Below are positions 1 through 11,453 of a stretch of DNA of 64,000 bases, piece after piece; positions within the stretch are counted from its first letter, which is position 1, and the number at the start of each line of letters is the position of its first letter. The DNA is from Humulus lupulus (lineage: Eukaryota; Streptophyta; Magnoliopsida; Rosales; Cannabaceae), in the NCBI RefSeq assembly GCF_963169125.1, contig NC_084794.1, positions 118,396,358 through 118,460,357 on the forward strand, read 5' to 3'. A model generated the notes under the pieces. That model saw only the letters and a program-made list of their open reading frames with translations. It searched no databases and was not told the origin of the DNA. The translations under genes and the position numbers were made by a program.

Positions 1-2220
1 TGCTACAAAGTGATGCCTTTTAGATTGAAGAATGCTGGAGCCACGTATCGAAGGTTGGTTAACACAATGTTCAAAAACCAGCTTGGTCGAAACATGGAAG
101 TATATGTGGCGACATGTTGATGAAGTCCAGAACGGCACCCAACCACGTGAAAGATCTGGCGGAGGTATTCTTTGTCCTCTGCAGATTAGGGATGAAGTTG
201 AATCTCCAAAAGTGCACATTTGGGGTAGCCTTTGGGATGTTCCTGGGATTCATTGTTAGTGCCCGAGGAATTGAGGAAAATCATGAGAAGATCTGGGCAT
301 TGATTGAGACACCGTCTCCCAGGAAACACAAGGATGTTCAAAGTTTGACTGATCAGATAGTAGCTCTCAATCACAAGTGCATCCCATTCTTCAATACCCT
401 CCAAGGAGGTCAACGATTTTAATGGACAGATGAATGTGAACAGGCATTCAAGAAGCTAAAGGCACACATGGCGGATCCTCCAATTTTGTCGAAGCCCATG
501 GATGGAGAACACCTCCTCCTCTACATGGTTGACTCCAAGAACGCCATTAGTGTTGCCCTGGTTTGTGAGGAAGGTCGCATCCAGCACCCCTTCTACTACG
601 TGAGTAAATGACTCCTCGGGGCGGAATCTAGATATCTGCTCATTGAAAAGCTAACTTTCTACCTGGTGATGGCTTCTTGGAAGCTTAAGCCTTACTTCTA
701 AGCACATCCCATCAAAGTCCTTACCAACTAGCCTTTAGGGCAAGTTCCTACAGAAGGCAGAGTCCTTCAGAAGACTCCTCAAATGGGCAGTTGAACTTAG
801 CTCGTTTGACATCACTTATCACCCGAGGACTGCCATTAAAGGGCAGACACTTGCAGACTTTATCACGGATTGCACGAGAATGAATTAAAGGCTCAAAGAG
901 GCCCAGGTTGTCGGTCCCATATGGAAGTTGTTTATGGATGGTTCCTCCAATGAGAATGGGGCTGGAGCAAGCCTTATCTTGTTGTCCCCTGAGGGACATA
1001 AAGTTCATAGAGCCTTGAGATTTAGTTTTGACGCCTAAACAATGAAGCAGAGTATGAGGTATTGATTTTTGGACTTCGAGTTGCATGGAGCTTAAATTTG
1101 AGGGCCTCGAGATATACAATAATTCCCAGCTTATTGTGAACCAAGTCCTCGGAGAATACCAAGATGTCCGCTTATTTGGCCAATACCCAAGAGATGCTAC
1201 ACAACTTTAAGAGATTCACCATCCAACAAGTTCCTCGAGAGCAGAATTCTAATGATGACGCCCTAGCCAAACTTACTACCACCAAAGACGCAGAGTTTCT
1301 CAACGTGGTCTCGATTGACTACTTGGCTTCTCTGAGCATCACTGCTCCCCGAGGAGGTAGAAGTGGTACAACCTCAGGACAATTGGATGGAACCTATCGT
1401 GAGGTACCTTGTATCCGGAGTTAAGTATGCTATTATGGCAATTGAATACTTCACAAAATGGGTCGAGGTTGAACCTCTCGCTACAATCACCTCCCAGAAG
1501 GCGGTGGACTTCGTCATAAAAAATATCATTTTTCGTTATGATCTCCCAAGGAAGATAGTCTCCGACAATGACCTACAGTTTGATAGTAAGTTGTTTACCA
1601 ACTTCTGTGAAAGGCATGGAGTCATGAAGAGTTTCTCCTCCGTAGCTCATCCTCAGGAAAACAGACAAGTGGAAGTGGTCAACCAGACGCTTAAGGCCAC
1701 TTTGAAGAAAAGGCTGGAACAGGCAAAATGTGTATGGCCTGAGAAGCTACCTAAGGTATTGTGGAGTTATCGTACCACTACTAGGACCTACACTGGCCAT
1801 TCACCATTCTCCATGGCCTTCTGGAATGAAGACATGCTCCCAATTGAGGCAACAATCTCCACGCACCGATGAGATACTTACGACCCGACCACAAATCACG
1901 CTTTACTTCAAGAATCACTGGACCTTGTTGAGGAGCTCTGAGAAGCCTCACAGCTACATGTAGTGTCCTACCAACAGAAAATGGCCAGATACTTAAATTC
2001 CAAAGTGAAGGATAGAAAATCCAGAGTTGAAGACTTGGTGTTGTGAAGAGTCTTCCTCGCAACTCGAGATCCAGGTGCTAGAGTGTTGGGCCTTAACTGG
2101 GAAGGACTATACCAAGTCAAGAGCATCATGTGTCTTAGAACATACAAATTAGCCTGACTGAATGAGGAGTCAGTGCCCCATGCCTAGAATGTCGAGCACC
2201 TCCGCCGGTATTACCAGTAA
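1..2220 (+). pseudogene. Tat-lineage Ty3/gypsy pol, 3' part, decayed (element G1)
   Basis: This is the remnant of a retrotransposon polyprotein entering from the left window edge. The order is the end of reverse transcriptase (MPFRLKNAGATYRRL at about 15-60), Ty3 RNase H (about 430-870), a second archaeal-type RNase H (FMDGSSNENGAGASLIL near 930-985) and integrase (about 1420-1870), ending at a TAA at 2218-2220 after RRYYQ. The dual RNase H is diagnostic of the Tat lineage. Several frameshifts and stops break it. Near 1420 the linker jumps directly to the YFTKWVEVEPL part of integrase, so the HHCC zinc finger and the first catalytic Asp are deleted. SDNDLQF (second Asp) and QVEVVNQ (Glu) remain. 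It is homologous to the pol of the complete element at 16063-20204. Confidence 0.93.
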
Positions 2221-2415
2221 TATGAGAAGTTTGTATTTTCTAAATTTTGTAATAATTTTTAGCCTCTGGGCACCTTCATGAAAATCATGTGTGCAAAACA
2301 CAATAGATAAAATTCAAAGAATTTTCTTGTATTTTTTATTTGTTTTGCGTTTTATTACCCGAGGAGCACCCGCTTGCTGGCCTGGACAAGTGAACGCAGA
2401 CCAATCTCCGATCAT

Positions 2416-2425
2416 TTGGGGGGCA
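2416..2425 (+). promoter_or_regulatory. Internal polypurine-tract-like site
   Basis: The 10-mer TTGGGGGGCA lies about 200 bp after the pol stop. It is identical to the tract that abuts the 3' LTR of the related element at 25181-25190, and to another internal copy at 20635-20644. The role is inferred: a central or ancestral PPT. It is not adjacent to any LTR here. Confidence 0.5.
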
Positions 2426-2619
2426 TAGCTGGGTCACCTTGAGAGGTAACCGCTCACAAAGAATGACCTAGGGAATAAAGCCTATTATTGGCGGAGTAAA
2501 CCTAGTGTCAAGACTTGTGAGATTTCATGATAAATGACCTAGGGAACTCAGTTTGGGGAGCCCGTATGGGTACCCGAGAGTAAAACCAATGTCATAAGCA
2601 AACCTAAGTACCTTAAGGG

Positions 2620-3260
2620 CAGAGAAATCGAGTTACTTTCTAAGGACTAAGCGCTCGTTAAGCAACACTGAATTCTCAATTTCCAAAAAGACAAAAGGTT
2701 AATAAAACTTGAGTCATATGTACTCGGGCACAAGCCTAAATCTAAATAGCCTAATGGCAGAGAACTCAAGTTTCTTCCCAAGGACTAAGTGCTCACAAAG
2801 CAATACTAAGTTCCTGACTTCCAAATAGTGGAAGTCTAAGATCTGAGTCATCTATACTCGGATTCAAGACTTAACTTTCCTAATATTCATGCAAACAAGA
2901 TGTGAGTAGCCTATACTGGGGCACAAGTCTAAAGTTGTGTAAACTTAGACGAACTTAAGTTCCAAACTAAAGAAAAAAAGACCTAAAGTCTCCTGGACTA
3001 GGCACGAAAGCTAAGGAACTCAGAGTTACTTCTCGAGGACTGAGTGCCTGTGAAGTAACACTAAGTCCCTGAGAACCTAAATTGTTTTGGGCTTCCAAGA
3101 CCTGAGTCGCCTAGACTCAAACAAAAGCCCCAAGTTTCCTAAACTTGGACGAAGTCAAAGTTACTTCTAGAGAACCAAGTGCCCACAAAGCAACACTAAG
3201 TACCCGGAAGCCAAAATTTGTTAAAGGTTTTCAAGACCCGAGTTGTCAAGACTCAAGCTT
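2620..3260 (+). repeat. Degenerate tandem repeat, period about 135 bp
   Basis: Related blocks of the form GGACTAAGTGCTCACAAAGC followed by AA(C/T)ACTAAGT recur near 2644, 2783, 3037 and 3171, interleaved with 'CTGAGTC..CTA.ACTC' segments. Spacings of about 139, 254 and 134 bp suggest a unit of about 135 bp with one merged or decayed copy. The array sits in the 3' region of a Tat element, a known source of satellite-like repeats. Confidence 0.6.
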
Positions 3261-4284
3261 AACTCCCAAGTTGCATAAACTAAGGCATTTAAGACCGAAG
3301 TATTTTAAGAATAAGGCCCATGTACGATGGAATCAAACAAGGTTATAAAAATCATTTTTTTGATGATGTCACATTATGTTAAAAATTTGTGAAAAAACTT
3401 TTATATTTTAAGTCCAATTTGCATTATTACTAAATGTTGTGTTAACAATGTGTTGAGTGAAAAAGCAAAGAAGGCAGATAGTTAGAGCAAGCAAAAGACA
3501 TTCTAAAAAATTATGTACAACCAGGCTTGGGGGCTCGAGCAATATATTATTTGTACTGCAGATAAAAGGGAAAAGAGATGGCACGCAGGCCTAAATAATT
3601 GAAAACATAAAATTATAGTGGACAGACAGCCTAGATCTCGCCAAGAGGAACCTCTTCGATGATGTCTATGAAAGGGTCCACCTCCGGAGCTGTGTACGCT
3701 TCCTTGTCCGCGGCAGTGGCAACTTCAGCAGCCTTCGTCGCCCACAGGCACTCTTCAAAGAGTAGGCGAGTCTTCTCAACCTCCCCGGTGAACTCCAACT
3801 CCATGTTTCAGTTGTGGAACTTGGCCACATAGAATGCATCCTCAGCGATGGTGTCGACCTCTTTCTTGAGAACCTCCATATCTCGCAGGAGGGACTTGGC
3901 CTTCTCTGTGGCTCAAAAAGCTTCATCCTCAGCTGCCCGAGCCTTATTAAGTCTCATCATGGCTTCGCCACGAACCTTGGTTGTGTCCTCCGTGGCTCAG
4001 GAAGCATCTCCCATAACCTTGATAGCCTCTTCCTTGTCCTGGATAGTCTTCTCCTTAGCTCTTCGGGCCTCTTCCTTAGCGGTTTTGAGCTCCTTAGCTG
4101 CCTTTGTCGCTGCGTCCTTGATGGCCTAGGTATGGGCATGGTCCACCTCTAGAGTTGTCTACAGACATGTTAGCTCCTCTGGGGATACCTTTGCCTTCTC
4201 CCCTTCCACCTTCCCCTGGGCTCGATGGAGTTCATAGGATTTATGCATCATGATATCTCATAGTCGTTGACTAGACAAGGCCGC

Positions 4285-4355
4285 CTGCAAAGACAATTCG
4301 TTAGTTTATATAACACTATGAACCAAAAATATGAGCTGTAGAGAAGATCATTTAC
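4285..4355 (-). other. Intron in the antisense ORF of G1
   Basis: On the minus strand the segment begins GTAAATGATC and ends TGTCTTTGCAG, with coiled-coil coding sequence on both sides. This is a plausible small plant intron of 71 nt. It supports expression of the module as a spliced antisense transcript. Confidence 0.65.
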
Positions 4356-4991
4356 CCTAACTATGGCATATCAATTGGAAGATACGAGAGACGCCTCATT
4401 GCTATCACCCAACCAGGAAAAGTTGTGGGCAATAAGCTCACACATGGTCGAGATGACTCCCTGGAGGAGCTCTGCCGCCAGTGGAGCTACCACGTCCCCA
4501 AGCTTCATGGAAAACAATATTTCTAGCTGCACCCGACCTATCAAAGGTTTTGTAGGTCTCTCCCTCGGGGTTTGAGTTGCCGGAGGGCTTCTGCAGTCTC
4601 GTTCAGGACATTGTTTCCCTCCTCCATGTGCGCTTCAAAATGCTCGAGCATGGCCTGAAAGTGCTTGAGCAGTTCCCTTTCATATTTCTTCAGGTACACT
4701 AGGGGACGAGGAATGTTTTCCACCCCCGAGCTCTCCACTTCAATAACTTCCTCCCCAGCCAGAGAGGGTGAAGAAAAGATCTCAAGAACGGGCGTGTTCT
4801 CCACCTATGGAATCTCACCTAAGGGTGAGGAGGTTTGTTGCCGCTTGGAAGGCGGGGGAAGAACCACCTCCTCGCGAAGTCGCTGGGACCCTCTGGCCGC
4901 AGACTAGCTTGGCCCCTCTCCAAGCCTGAGTGTTGTACGAGCAATGTCGACTAGTGCCATTTGGTCTGGAAATGAGAAAATGGACGTTAGT

Positions 4992-6595
4992 TGATTAGTG
5001 CCTAAAAATACACATTTATTGATTTTAATAGTCAAAATAAATTAAGTTTTATTTAATATTTTCATGGAATTAATATGATTTAGTTTATAAATGAACATAT
5101 TTAATTTTTTTTATTTTGTAGGAATTAATTGGTATTTTTGGCACTTGGAAACAAAGAAAAAAAGAAAAAAGAAAGAAAGAATTAATATTGAAGAAAAGAA
5201 TGAAAAAATTGTATTTTTGGGGTCCAAGCCCAAGGTGAACCGGCCCAAAAGATTTAAGGCCCACCTGGGTTTTGTCTTTTTCTCCTTTAGCCCTCAGCCT
5301 CTCAACGCACCACCTAGCACCTTCTACATGTACCACGCATCCTCCACAAGGCCAGCTGACTCGGAGCCCCATGTCTGACCCGTGTGAGACCCATGGTTGA
5401 CCCGCGGTTGACCAGTTTGACCTGCTTGCTGCCTCGCTTCTTTCCCATGGTGAGAGTCACGCCACATGGTCATCCCCTATTGGCCGCGAGTTGGTCAATG
5501 CCACCAGCTGCCACAATTGTGTTGATAACCCATTTTGTGGCATTTTGGGCCTTGGACCCTCCCATTTTGAGCTTTAAAGCTCACATTTTGTATTAATTTA
5601 GAAAAATGGGCATGATGGCCATTTACTAAAATAACTAGGCTAATATTAATAATAAGATTTGATTTTTCAAAATCATATTTTATTATTAATGTTTCAGATT
5701 TATTTTGTAAACCTCATTTGTAGTTTGATTTCTTTTTAGTCATTTTCTTCTTCTATAAATAGGGACTCTTCTTTCACATTTGGAAGGTAATTTTTAGAGT
5801 AAAGAAACTATAGCAAAATTTCTACTCACTTTCTTATCATACTTTCCTCTTAGAATTTTGTGAGAATGATGTGCATAATGGCCTAATCTTCCTATGAAGG
5901 TTAGGGATGATTTCATATGCTAGTGATGCTATTTTGTTACTTTGATTTATTATGTTCTTAATATAATGCATTTGAGTTATTTATGTTGTTTCAATGTCGT
6001 CTTTATGTTTGCTATCTTTATTTACTTTTGCTAATAATATATAGGATTATTCATTCTCTTTCTATGTGTTTCTAATTAGTAAAAATAATATTGATACATA
6101 ATTTTATGTCTAGTCTTCCACTACATTATTTTCCTTGGGTATTTTGTCATTTTTAGATTTTTCATAAGATTAACATTGTGCTCCTAAATTAAAGAACTTT
6201 ATAACTCAAATGGACTTTTGTTGAAAAAGAATATGGACTTTAATGTTAGATTTTCCAAGTAAATGTTTGGATGTGAACTATTTACTTGTGTAACTTTGTA
6301 AACCAAGTAACTAAGTAACTAAACAAGCATATGGATGATTCTTGAAACATTTCTACAATTCAACTCTTGATTACACTTATTTTTATTTCACTTGTCTCAT
6401 TCTACCATTTCATCAAAAAGACAACAAAAAAATCTCAAATCTATTTTCATTTCCATTTCTATTTATTTCATGTTACTAAATTTTTGTGTTATTTTTCTAC
6501 TAATATTTTGGTTTTTGGTTACCTCCTTGTGGATCGACTGCCAGACTTTTACTACAACTATCGCTTAGTGGTTGTCATAATTTGGGTGTTAAACA
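4992..6595 (+). mobile_element. Solo LTR, 1604 bp, inserted next to an antisense-ORF exon
   Basis: It starts TGATTAGTGCCTAAAAATAC and ends GGGTGTTAAACA. The flanking duplications are TTAGT (4987-4991) and TTAGC (6596-6600), differing at one base. A TATA box (TTCTATAAATAGGG, 5751-5764) gives a plus orientation. There is no internal coding region and no second LTR, so it is a solo LTR. It lies just upstream (minus sense) of the acceptor near 4967, so probably within an intron of the antisense ORF. The family is not identified. Confidence 0.8.
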
Positions 6596-7672
6596 TTAGC
6601 ATTTATAAAACAATAAAAAAAAACAAGTATAATATGCAAAAAAAATTCGTAAAGTCGAGAGCACGTGGGCTTCTCGAGAAGCCCCACCACTAAGTCACTC
6701 CTCTGGGTGAAGAATCGAGAGTGTAAGCTCTCTCACGAGCCTACCCATCTCCTAGGTAGTGTTGGTATCATACTGGCAAAACTAGTTGGCATGGAAGGAT
6801 GCCACATTGTCCACTGGCACGAAGCCCCGCAGAGGTAGTCTTCTCCTCAGATGGTGGAGATAGGCATCGATCAGGTCCTGATAATCTTGGTACTTCTCCA
6901 TATTCCAAGGACGTTCTAATGTGATCCTACACTAGAGGAGTGAAGGAGAAGCCCACACGTGCTCGGGACTCACCCCATCTCCTACATATTTAGCAATATA
7001 AACTACTATGGGGGATCTATCTTGGTCTATGGAGGAAGATTCGATCCCTGCCTAGAGCTCATCCTCGAGGTCCTGGTCCTCCGAAGCTTCTTCAGCTGCT
7101 AAAACAGCTTGAGCATTCTCAAAACGCCTCTAGTTTATGCTGATTATAATGTGCACAAGCTAGTCCATCGACAAAATTGATGTGGCGAGAAGCCACCTCC
7201 CGTGAATGCTTGGAGTTCTGGTACTGAGACAGGTCAACATTGCCTATGTGTTGTCCTTGTTGAAGAAGACCATTAATAATTAAGTTCTCCTCCGTGAATA
7301 GCTAGCTCAGCTCCAGCTCCATGTCTAGAAGTTTCTTCATCGCCTGCAAGCGGTCATCGTACAATTGGATGAAGGGAGTTTGTCAATAAGGACCTAACAA
7401 AAAGGAATTAATATGTACTGGAAGGATAAATAGCATCAGAGGACGAGAGTGGGAGAGGATAAAGATACTTATGAACCCTGGAGAACTCGAGGATAAGGGT
7501 AGGGTTGGTTCGTGTCGAGAAACCATTTGTGAAGAAAAAATAGTCCTTATTATCCCACACGTGACTCTTGTTGTGATGGGGACTCTTATACACCAGGGTC
7601 TGGTTGGTGTACTTCATTAGGGTATAGTACCCATCGAGGTATCCCTGCTTCTTCTTCGGTACGGCTCGGAAT

Positions 7673-9043
7673 TGATAAGTCTATTTTAGTACTGTTTTAG
7701 AGTAGGTTTTAAGGGTGTGTTTTTAATCTTTTAAGTTGTTTTGGTGCAGAATTATGCTTGTGTTTTGTGTGTTTTTAGGTTTTAGTGATTACTCAAGGGT
7801 TGGTGTGGTTGTGGTGTAACTTAGGGCTAATTAGAAGATAAATGGCGTATTTCTTGTGTTAAATGGTGTTTGATTGTGTTGGGGCACTTTAGAAGAGATC
7901 GAGGGTCGAAAGGAAGCTTAAAATTTTGATTTTTAAGATGGAGCTATTCTGACTTAGCCAGCGCTGCGGCCCAGCTTCAATGCTGAGTCGCGGTGCTAAA
8001 TCATTTTGAGCCCCAGCGCAAGAATGTTGGGTGACGACGCCATCGAAGTTAGAGGCTCTTCGACTGGGGCTTATCGTGATAGGGCTACGGCGCTTAATTG
8101 TTGGACCGTGACGCTTGAGTTCATACAACGTACGTAAATCATATTCTTATGGGGGCAAGAAGGTCTTTTCATTGAGAATTACTAGGGTTATTATAAAAAC
8201 ATAACCATTAGCAATTCAAATGGCTTCTGGTCGCTAGAGAATAAGAGGAAATTGGAGATCAAGATTGGGGAATTCATCAAGAGTTCTTCTTATTTTCTTC
8301 TTTACTTTCTTTTTCCTATGTTATTTTCTGAATCAATGGATGTTATGAATTTAGTTATGAACTAATTTTATTTTCTAGAGTTTTAATGTAGTCTCTTGAT
8401 ACTTTATTATTAGTTAATGAAATCTCTATGATTTATTTTTCTTCATTGTGATCTATTCAATTTGTGCTTAATGAATGTGAGTAATTTAGCGTCGTTATTT
8501 GCATTGCTTATGAATTTGATTCAAAATCTGAGAGGTGAGAGTTAAATATGCAATAGTTGATAGACATAGATTTTGATATAGGATGAGAGTACCTATATGG
8601 TTTGTCTAACTTTTAGGATTTCTATTCTTAATGCTTGCCTTGTGTTAGAATTTATCACAAAGATGTAGAAGATTCACATATAGATTGAGAGATTTAATAA
8701 GAACATAGATTGTATTAGTAAATTTGTTATCACAATAAGAGAAAGAATAGTGAAATTGTATTGATGAAGTAATAAAGTGGATAAATGATGAAATTAAATA
8801 CCCCAAGTTTTCATCAATTGAATTAATTTTGCCTTTATTTGTTTATGTTATTAGTTAATTATTAGTTTTGTTAATTCTTGTTTCTGTTCTTGATATTCTT
8901 GAATCTAGAATTTATTAGCCAAATATAATTAGGAAATTAATTATTGGTAGTTAATAAACAATCTTTGTGGGAAGATACTCTACTTATCTCTATTATTACT
9001 TATCTACAATTGTGTATGCTTGCACATTGAAATTATCGCAACA
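7673..9043 (+). mobile_element. Solo LTR, 1371 bp, interrupting an antisense-ORF exon
   Basis: It begins TGATAAGTCTATTTTAG and ends TATCGCAACA, with a TATA-like TTATAAAAAC at 8191-8200 (plus orientation). The flanks GGAAT and GAAAG match only partly, so the target duplication is decayed or the ends are off by a few bases. The sequence on both sides is the antisense ORF of the host Tat element. A GC-rich dyad block (7957-8113) lies about 80 bp upstream of the TATA. Its layout resembles the solo LTRs at 4992-6595 and 43283-44690. Confidence 0.65.
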
Positions 9044-9623
9044 GAAAGCTGTGCAAGTACAAAGAAGGCATAGGCTAGTTCCTCCTCCGATACAGAACGT
9101 ATAGGCCCATGAAAACCCTGTACCCATTCGAGGAAAGCTGGAAGGGGGCAATTCCATACTTCAGGAAATCCACGAAGTACTGGTGGAAGGGCAGAGCAGC
9201 TCTGGCCTGGAGGTGAGACTGGCTTCAGGCCCCGAGGCCGTTTACATTCTGATGTTCCCTCTTCATCTCCCAGCAGAGGCGCATGAGACAGTCCCAGATA
9301 ACGTAGTGACATATAATGCACTCAATGGCCTCATAATGCTTTAGTTTGTTGGGGAGTTGCTTCACTTTGAATCCTGGGGCCTCATATCGCTGGGTAGCGT
9401 GAGGGATTGGAGCTATGATAACCTCATCCTCCTAGGCGCCCCTTTACACAAGTTTCTCTTCCACTAGAGCCACCTCTCTAACCACGACCGTCTGGGCTTA
9501 TCTTTGGGAAAGTATCTGTCTCTCTTCCCATTGCCTACCACCTTCTCAGGCCATGGAGGGTAACTCGTGGTTGAAAGCATAAATTCCCTGCTAGTGTAGT
9601 TTGTGAAGTTCCTCGGACATCTG

Positions 9624-10018
9624 AAACAAAAATCAAGCAGTTAAGCATCTTAACCCAAGGAAAATGGCCAAAACACAAGAACTCGTAAGACAACTGGTAG
9701 GGGTGGAGAAGAGAAAACATTTCTAAGGGAAATGAGTGTCACCAGAATCCTAGATCAGCTCCCTGAGACACCACCTGTAACTCAAGAACATCACTGTGAT
9801 CTGGAAAATTTCTAGAAACCAGTAGAATGTCGAGAATGCAAAAAAAAAAAAAGAAGCCTAAAAGGTCAATTTTTGGCTAGTCTTGCACTAGCACAAACCT
9901 AACATAGTACTAAAATAGGTAAAAATAACATCTTATCCCAAAATCCTAAGAGTCTAAATGTACACCCAGATAACAATAAGAAAACGAACTCCAAATAGTA
10001 AAGATGAAAGAAGCTTAC
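9624..10018 (-). other. Probable leader intron of the G1 antisense ORF
   Basis: On the minus strand a donor GTAAGCTTC lies at 10018 and an acceptor TTGTTTCAG immediately precedes the ATG at 9621. The second Tat element has the same arrangement, with its ATG also directly after an acceptor. A poly-A run (about 9840-9852) lies inside. The region 10019-10604 contains no convincing coding sequence. Confidence 0.5.
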
Positions 10019-10604
10019 TCCATATGAATCTTATGTATGTGCTAAGCCTGGTTCGGGTGCAGAAATACTTCATGCGATTAACCCAGAAGTAGCTCGATTC
10101 TCTCCAACCTCCCAGGATCACTAACAAAAAGCTTCTGGTTTGATGAACGTGCTCTTGAAAGAGAGAAAGGTTCTTCAAAGCTCTGAAATGGGAATATTTT
10201 TTAATGAGAAAGTGAAGACTGAGAGGCGAAAGTTTGAATATATATTCTTGGCCTTAGATGGGAAGTAATTGACCTGTAGCCATTGATCGCCTAAGGAGTA
10301 GGTACTCGAGTGTGATCCAATGGTCACGATTACCAAGGCATGGTTCGTGATCAAAAAATGAGAAAATGACGCCTCGGGTACAACATGAAACGATGCCTCA
10401 GGTGCGGAGTGGATGTCTTGGGCATGGAAAAGAACCCTCATTAAATGGCACTGATTGATGGGCCCAAAAATAAGCATTCGACACATGGCTCCACCATTTT
10501 AAAGGTGTCAGGTCTCGAGGAAACCCAACCATCTCAAACCGAACATGTACCACAAAAGTACTCTTCTCGCACTAAGTCTCCACTGTCTGAGGACGGGTGA
10601 AGAA

Positions 10605-10616
10605 TTGGGGGTCAAA
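10605..10616 (+). promoter_or_regulatory. Polypurine tract of element G1
   Basis: TTGGGGGTCAAA lies immediately 5' of the LTR start TGTTGTCTG. This is the plus-strand primer site expected before a 3' LTR. Confidence 0.75.
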
Positions 10617-11453
10617 TGTTGTCTGTGTTTTCAATAAGTGACATGTGGCATGCATTAGGAATAATTAGGTCCATGCACAAGCTAGTTAAGTCTCTTGGAA
10701 CTCGCCTGGATCTCCCCGGAAGGAAAGCCTTTCCTTTTTATTGACCATTCACGACCTCCGGATAAGTATGTCTTCGAGGAAGACTGTTTCCTGAGAACCA
10801 CATGCAGAATTTCCTTTGAAGATCTTCTCCTCCATTCAAGTCCTTCAGGCCTGCGAGATCCATCCTCCAGGCTTGGAGCAGGATGTCAAGTGTCAAACAC
10901 AACGACCTTGGACCATAAAAAGCTGCCTAATATTTTACTATTGCACAAGTCGTGGTGTCGAGTCCGTACAAGCGACAAAAAGGATGTATCACGACGCCGC
11001 CTGATATGGGAAAACGTGCAGCTGCCCCTAACACTGTCAGGGACGTGTTACCCCAAAAAGTAGAGTTGAAACCTCATAATTGGGCCCACTGTGATAAGCT
11101 TGTGCCCACCAGTACATTATCTATTGGAACGTCTCATTTATTATTCATTTAACATTTCATTAAGAGAAAATAATTGTAATTACTACTCATTAGAGAATTA
11201 ATTTCCCTCGAGCATCTATAAATAGGGCTAGGGCACACATTGTAAAGGATCACATATTTTTGTATTCAAAGCATTGCTAAAACGTTGCCTGAAACTCCAT
11301 AGGAGCTTGAAACCCCAAGCTTCTCTCATTCTAATACAATTGACTCGTGGACTAGGGTTAATTAATAACCTGAACCACGTAAATCTCTGTGTCTCCTTCT
11401 ATATTTCTTTAAGATTTTATTTCATTAGTTTTTAGCGAAAAAACTAGTCAATA
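10617..11453 (+). mobile_element. 3' LTR of Tat element G1
   Basis: It starts TGTTGTCTGTG right after the PPT. It contains a TATA box (CTATAAATAGGG, about 11216-11227) and ends near CTAGTCAATA, aligning with the GTCAACA/GTCAATA ends of the second Tat element. A CCTGAACCACGTAAATC motif near the end is shared in form with other LTR U5 regions. The end could be 11450 (..GTCA) instead. The 5' LTR lies outside the window, so the target duplication cannot be tested. Confidence 0.78.

Larger units (their letters stand above)
2221..3630 (+). other. 3' non-coding region of element G1 downstream of pol
   Basis: No coding region is supported here. The stretch lies between the pol stop and the antisense ORF. 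It holds a PPT-like site at 2416-2425 and a degenerate tandem array at 2620-3260. Such variable repeat-rich 3' regions are typical of Tat/Ogre elements. ORFs inside it are short and match nothing. Confidence 0.6.
3631..9621 (-). pseudogene. Antisense spliced ORF of Tat element G1, split by two solo LTRs
   Basis: The minus-strand coding module runs opposite to pol. The ATG (9621-9619) directly follows a splice acceptor (TTGTTTCAG). The N-terminal part contains LPFHQYFVDFLKYGIAPF and SSNGYRVFMGLYVLY (about 9195-9075), matching the homologous region of the second Tat element and resembling the Pfam 'putative gypsy type transposon' family (Transposase_28). The chain resumes after a solo LTR with VWDNKDYFFF (near 7550). 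The C-terminal part (4804-4540 and 4283-3631) is a long charged, Ala-rich coiled coil ending in EEVPLGEI. A 71-nt intron (4285-4355) has GTAAAT and TTTGCAG ends, and another acceptor TTTCCAG lies near 4967. Several stops are present. The function is unknown. Confidence 0.75.

Noticed and set aside
5091..5596. Plus and minus ORFs near 5100-5600
   Set aside because: They lie wholly in the solo LTR at 4992-6595 and have no recognisable motif.
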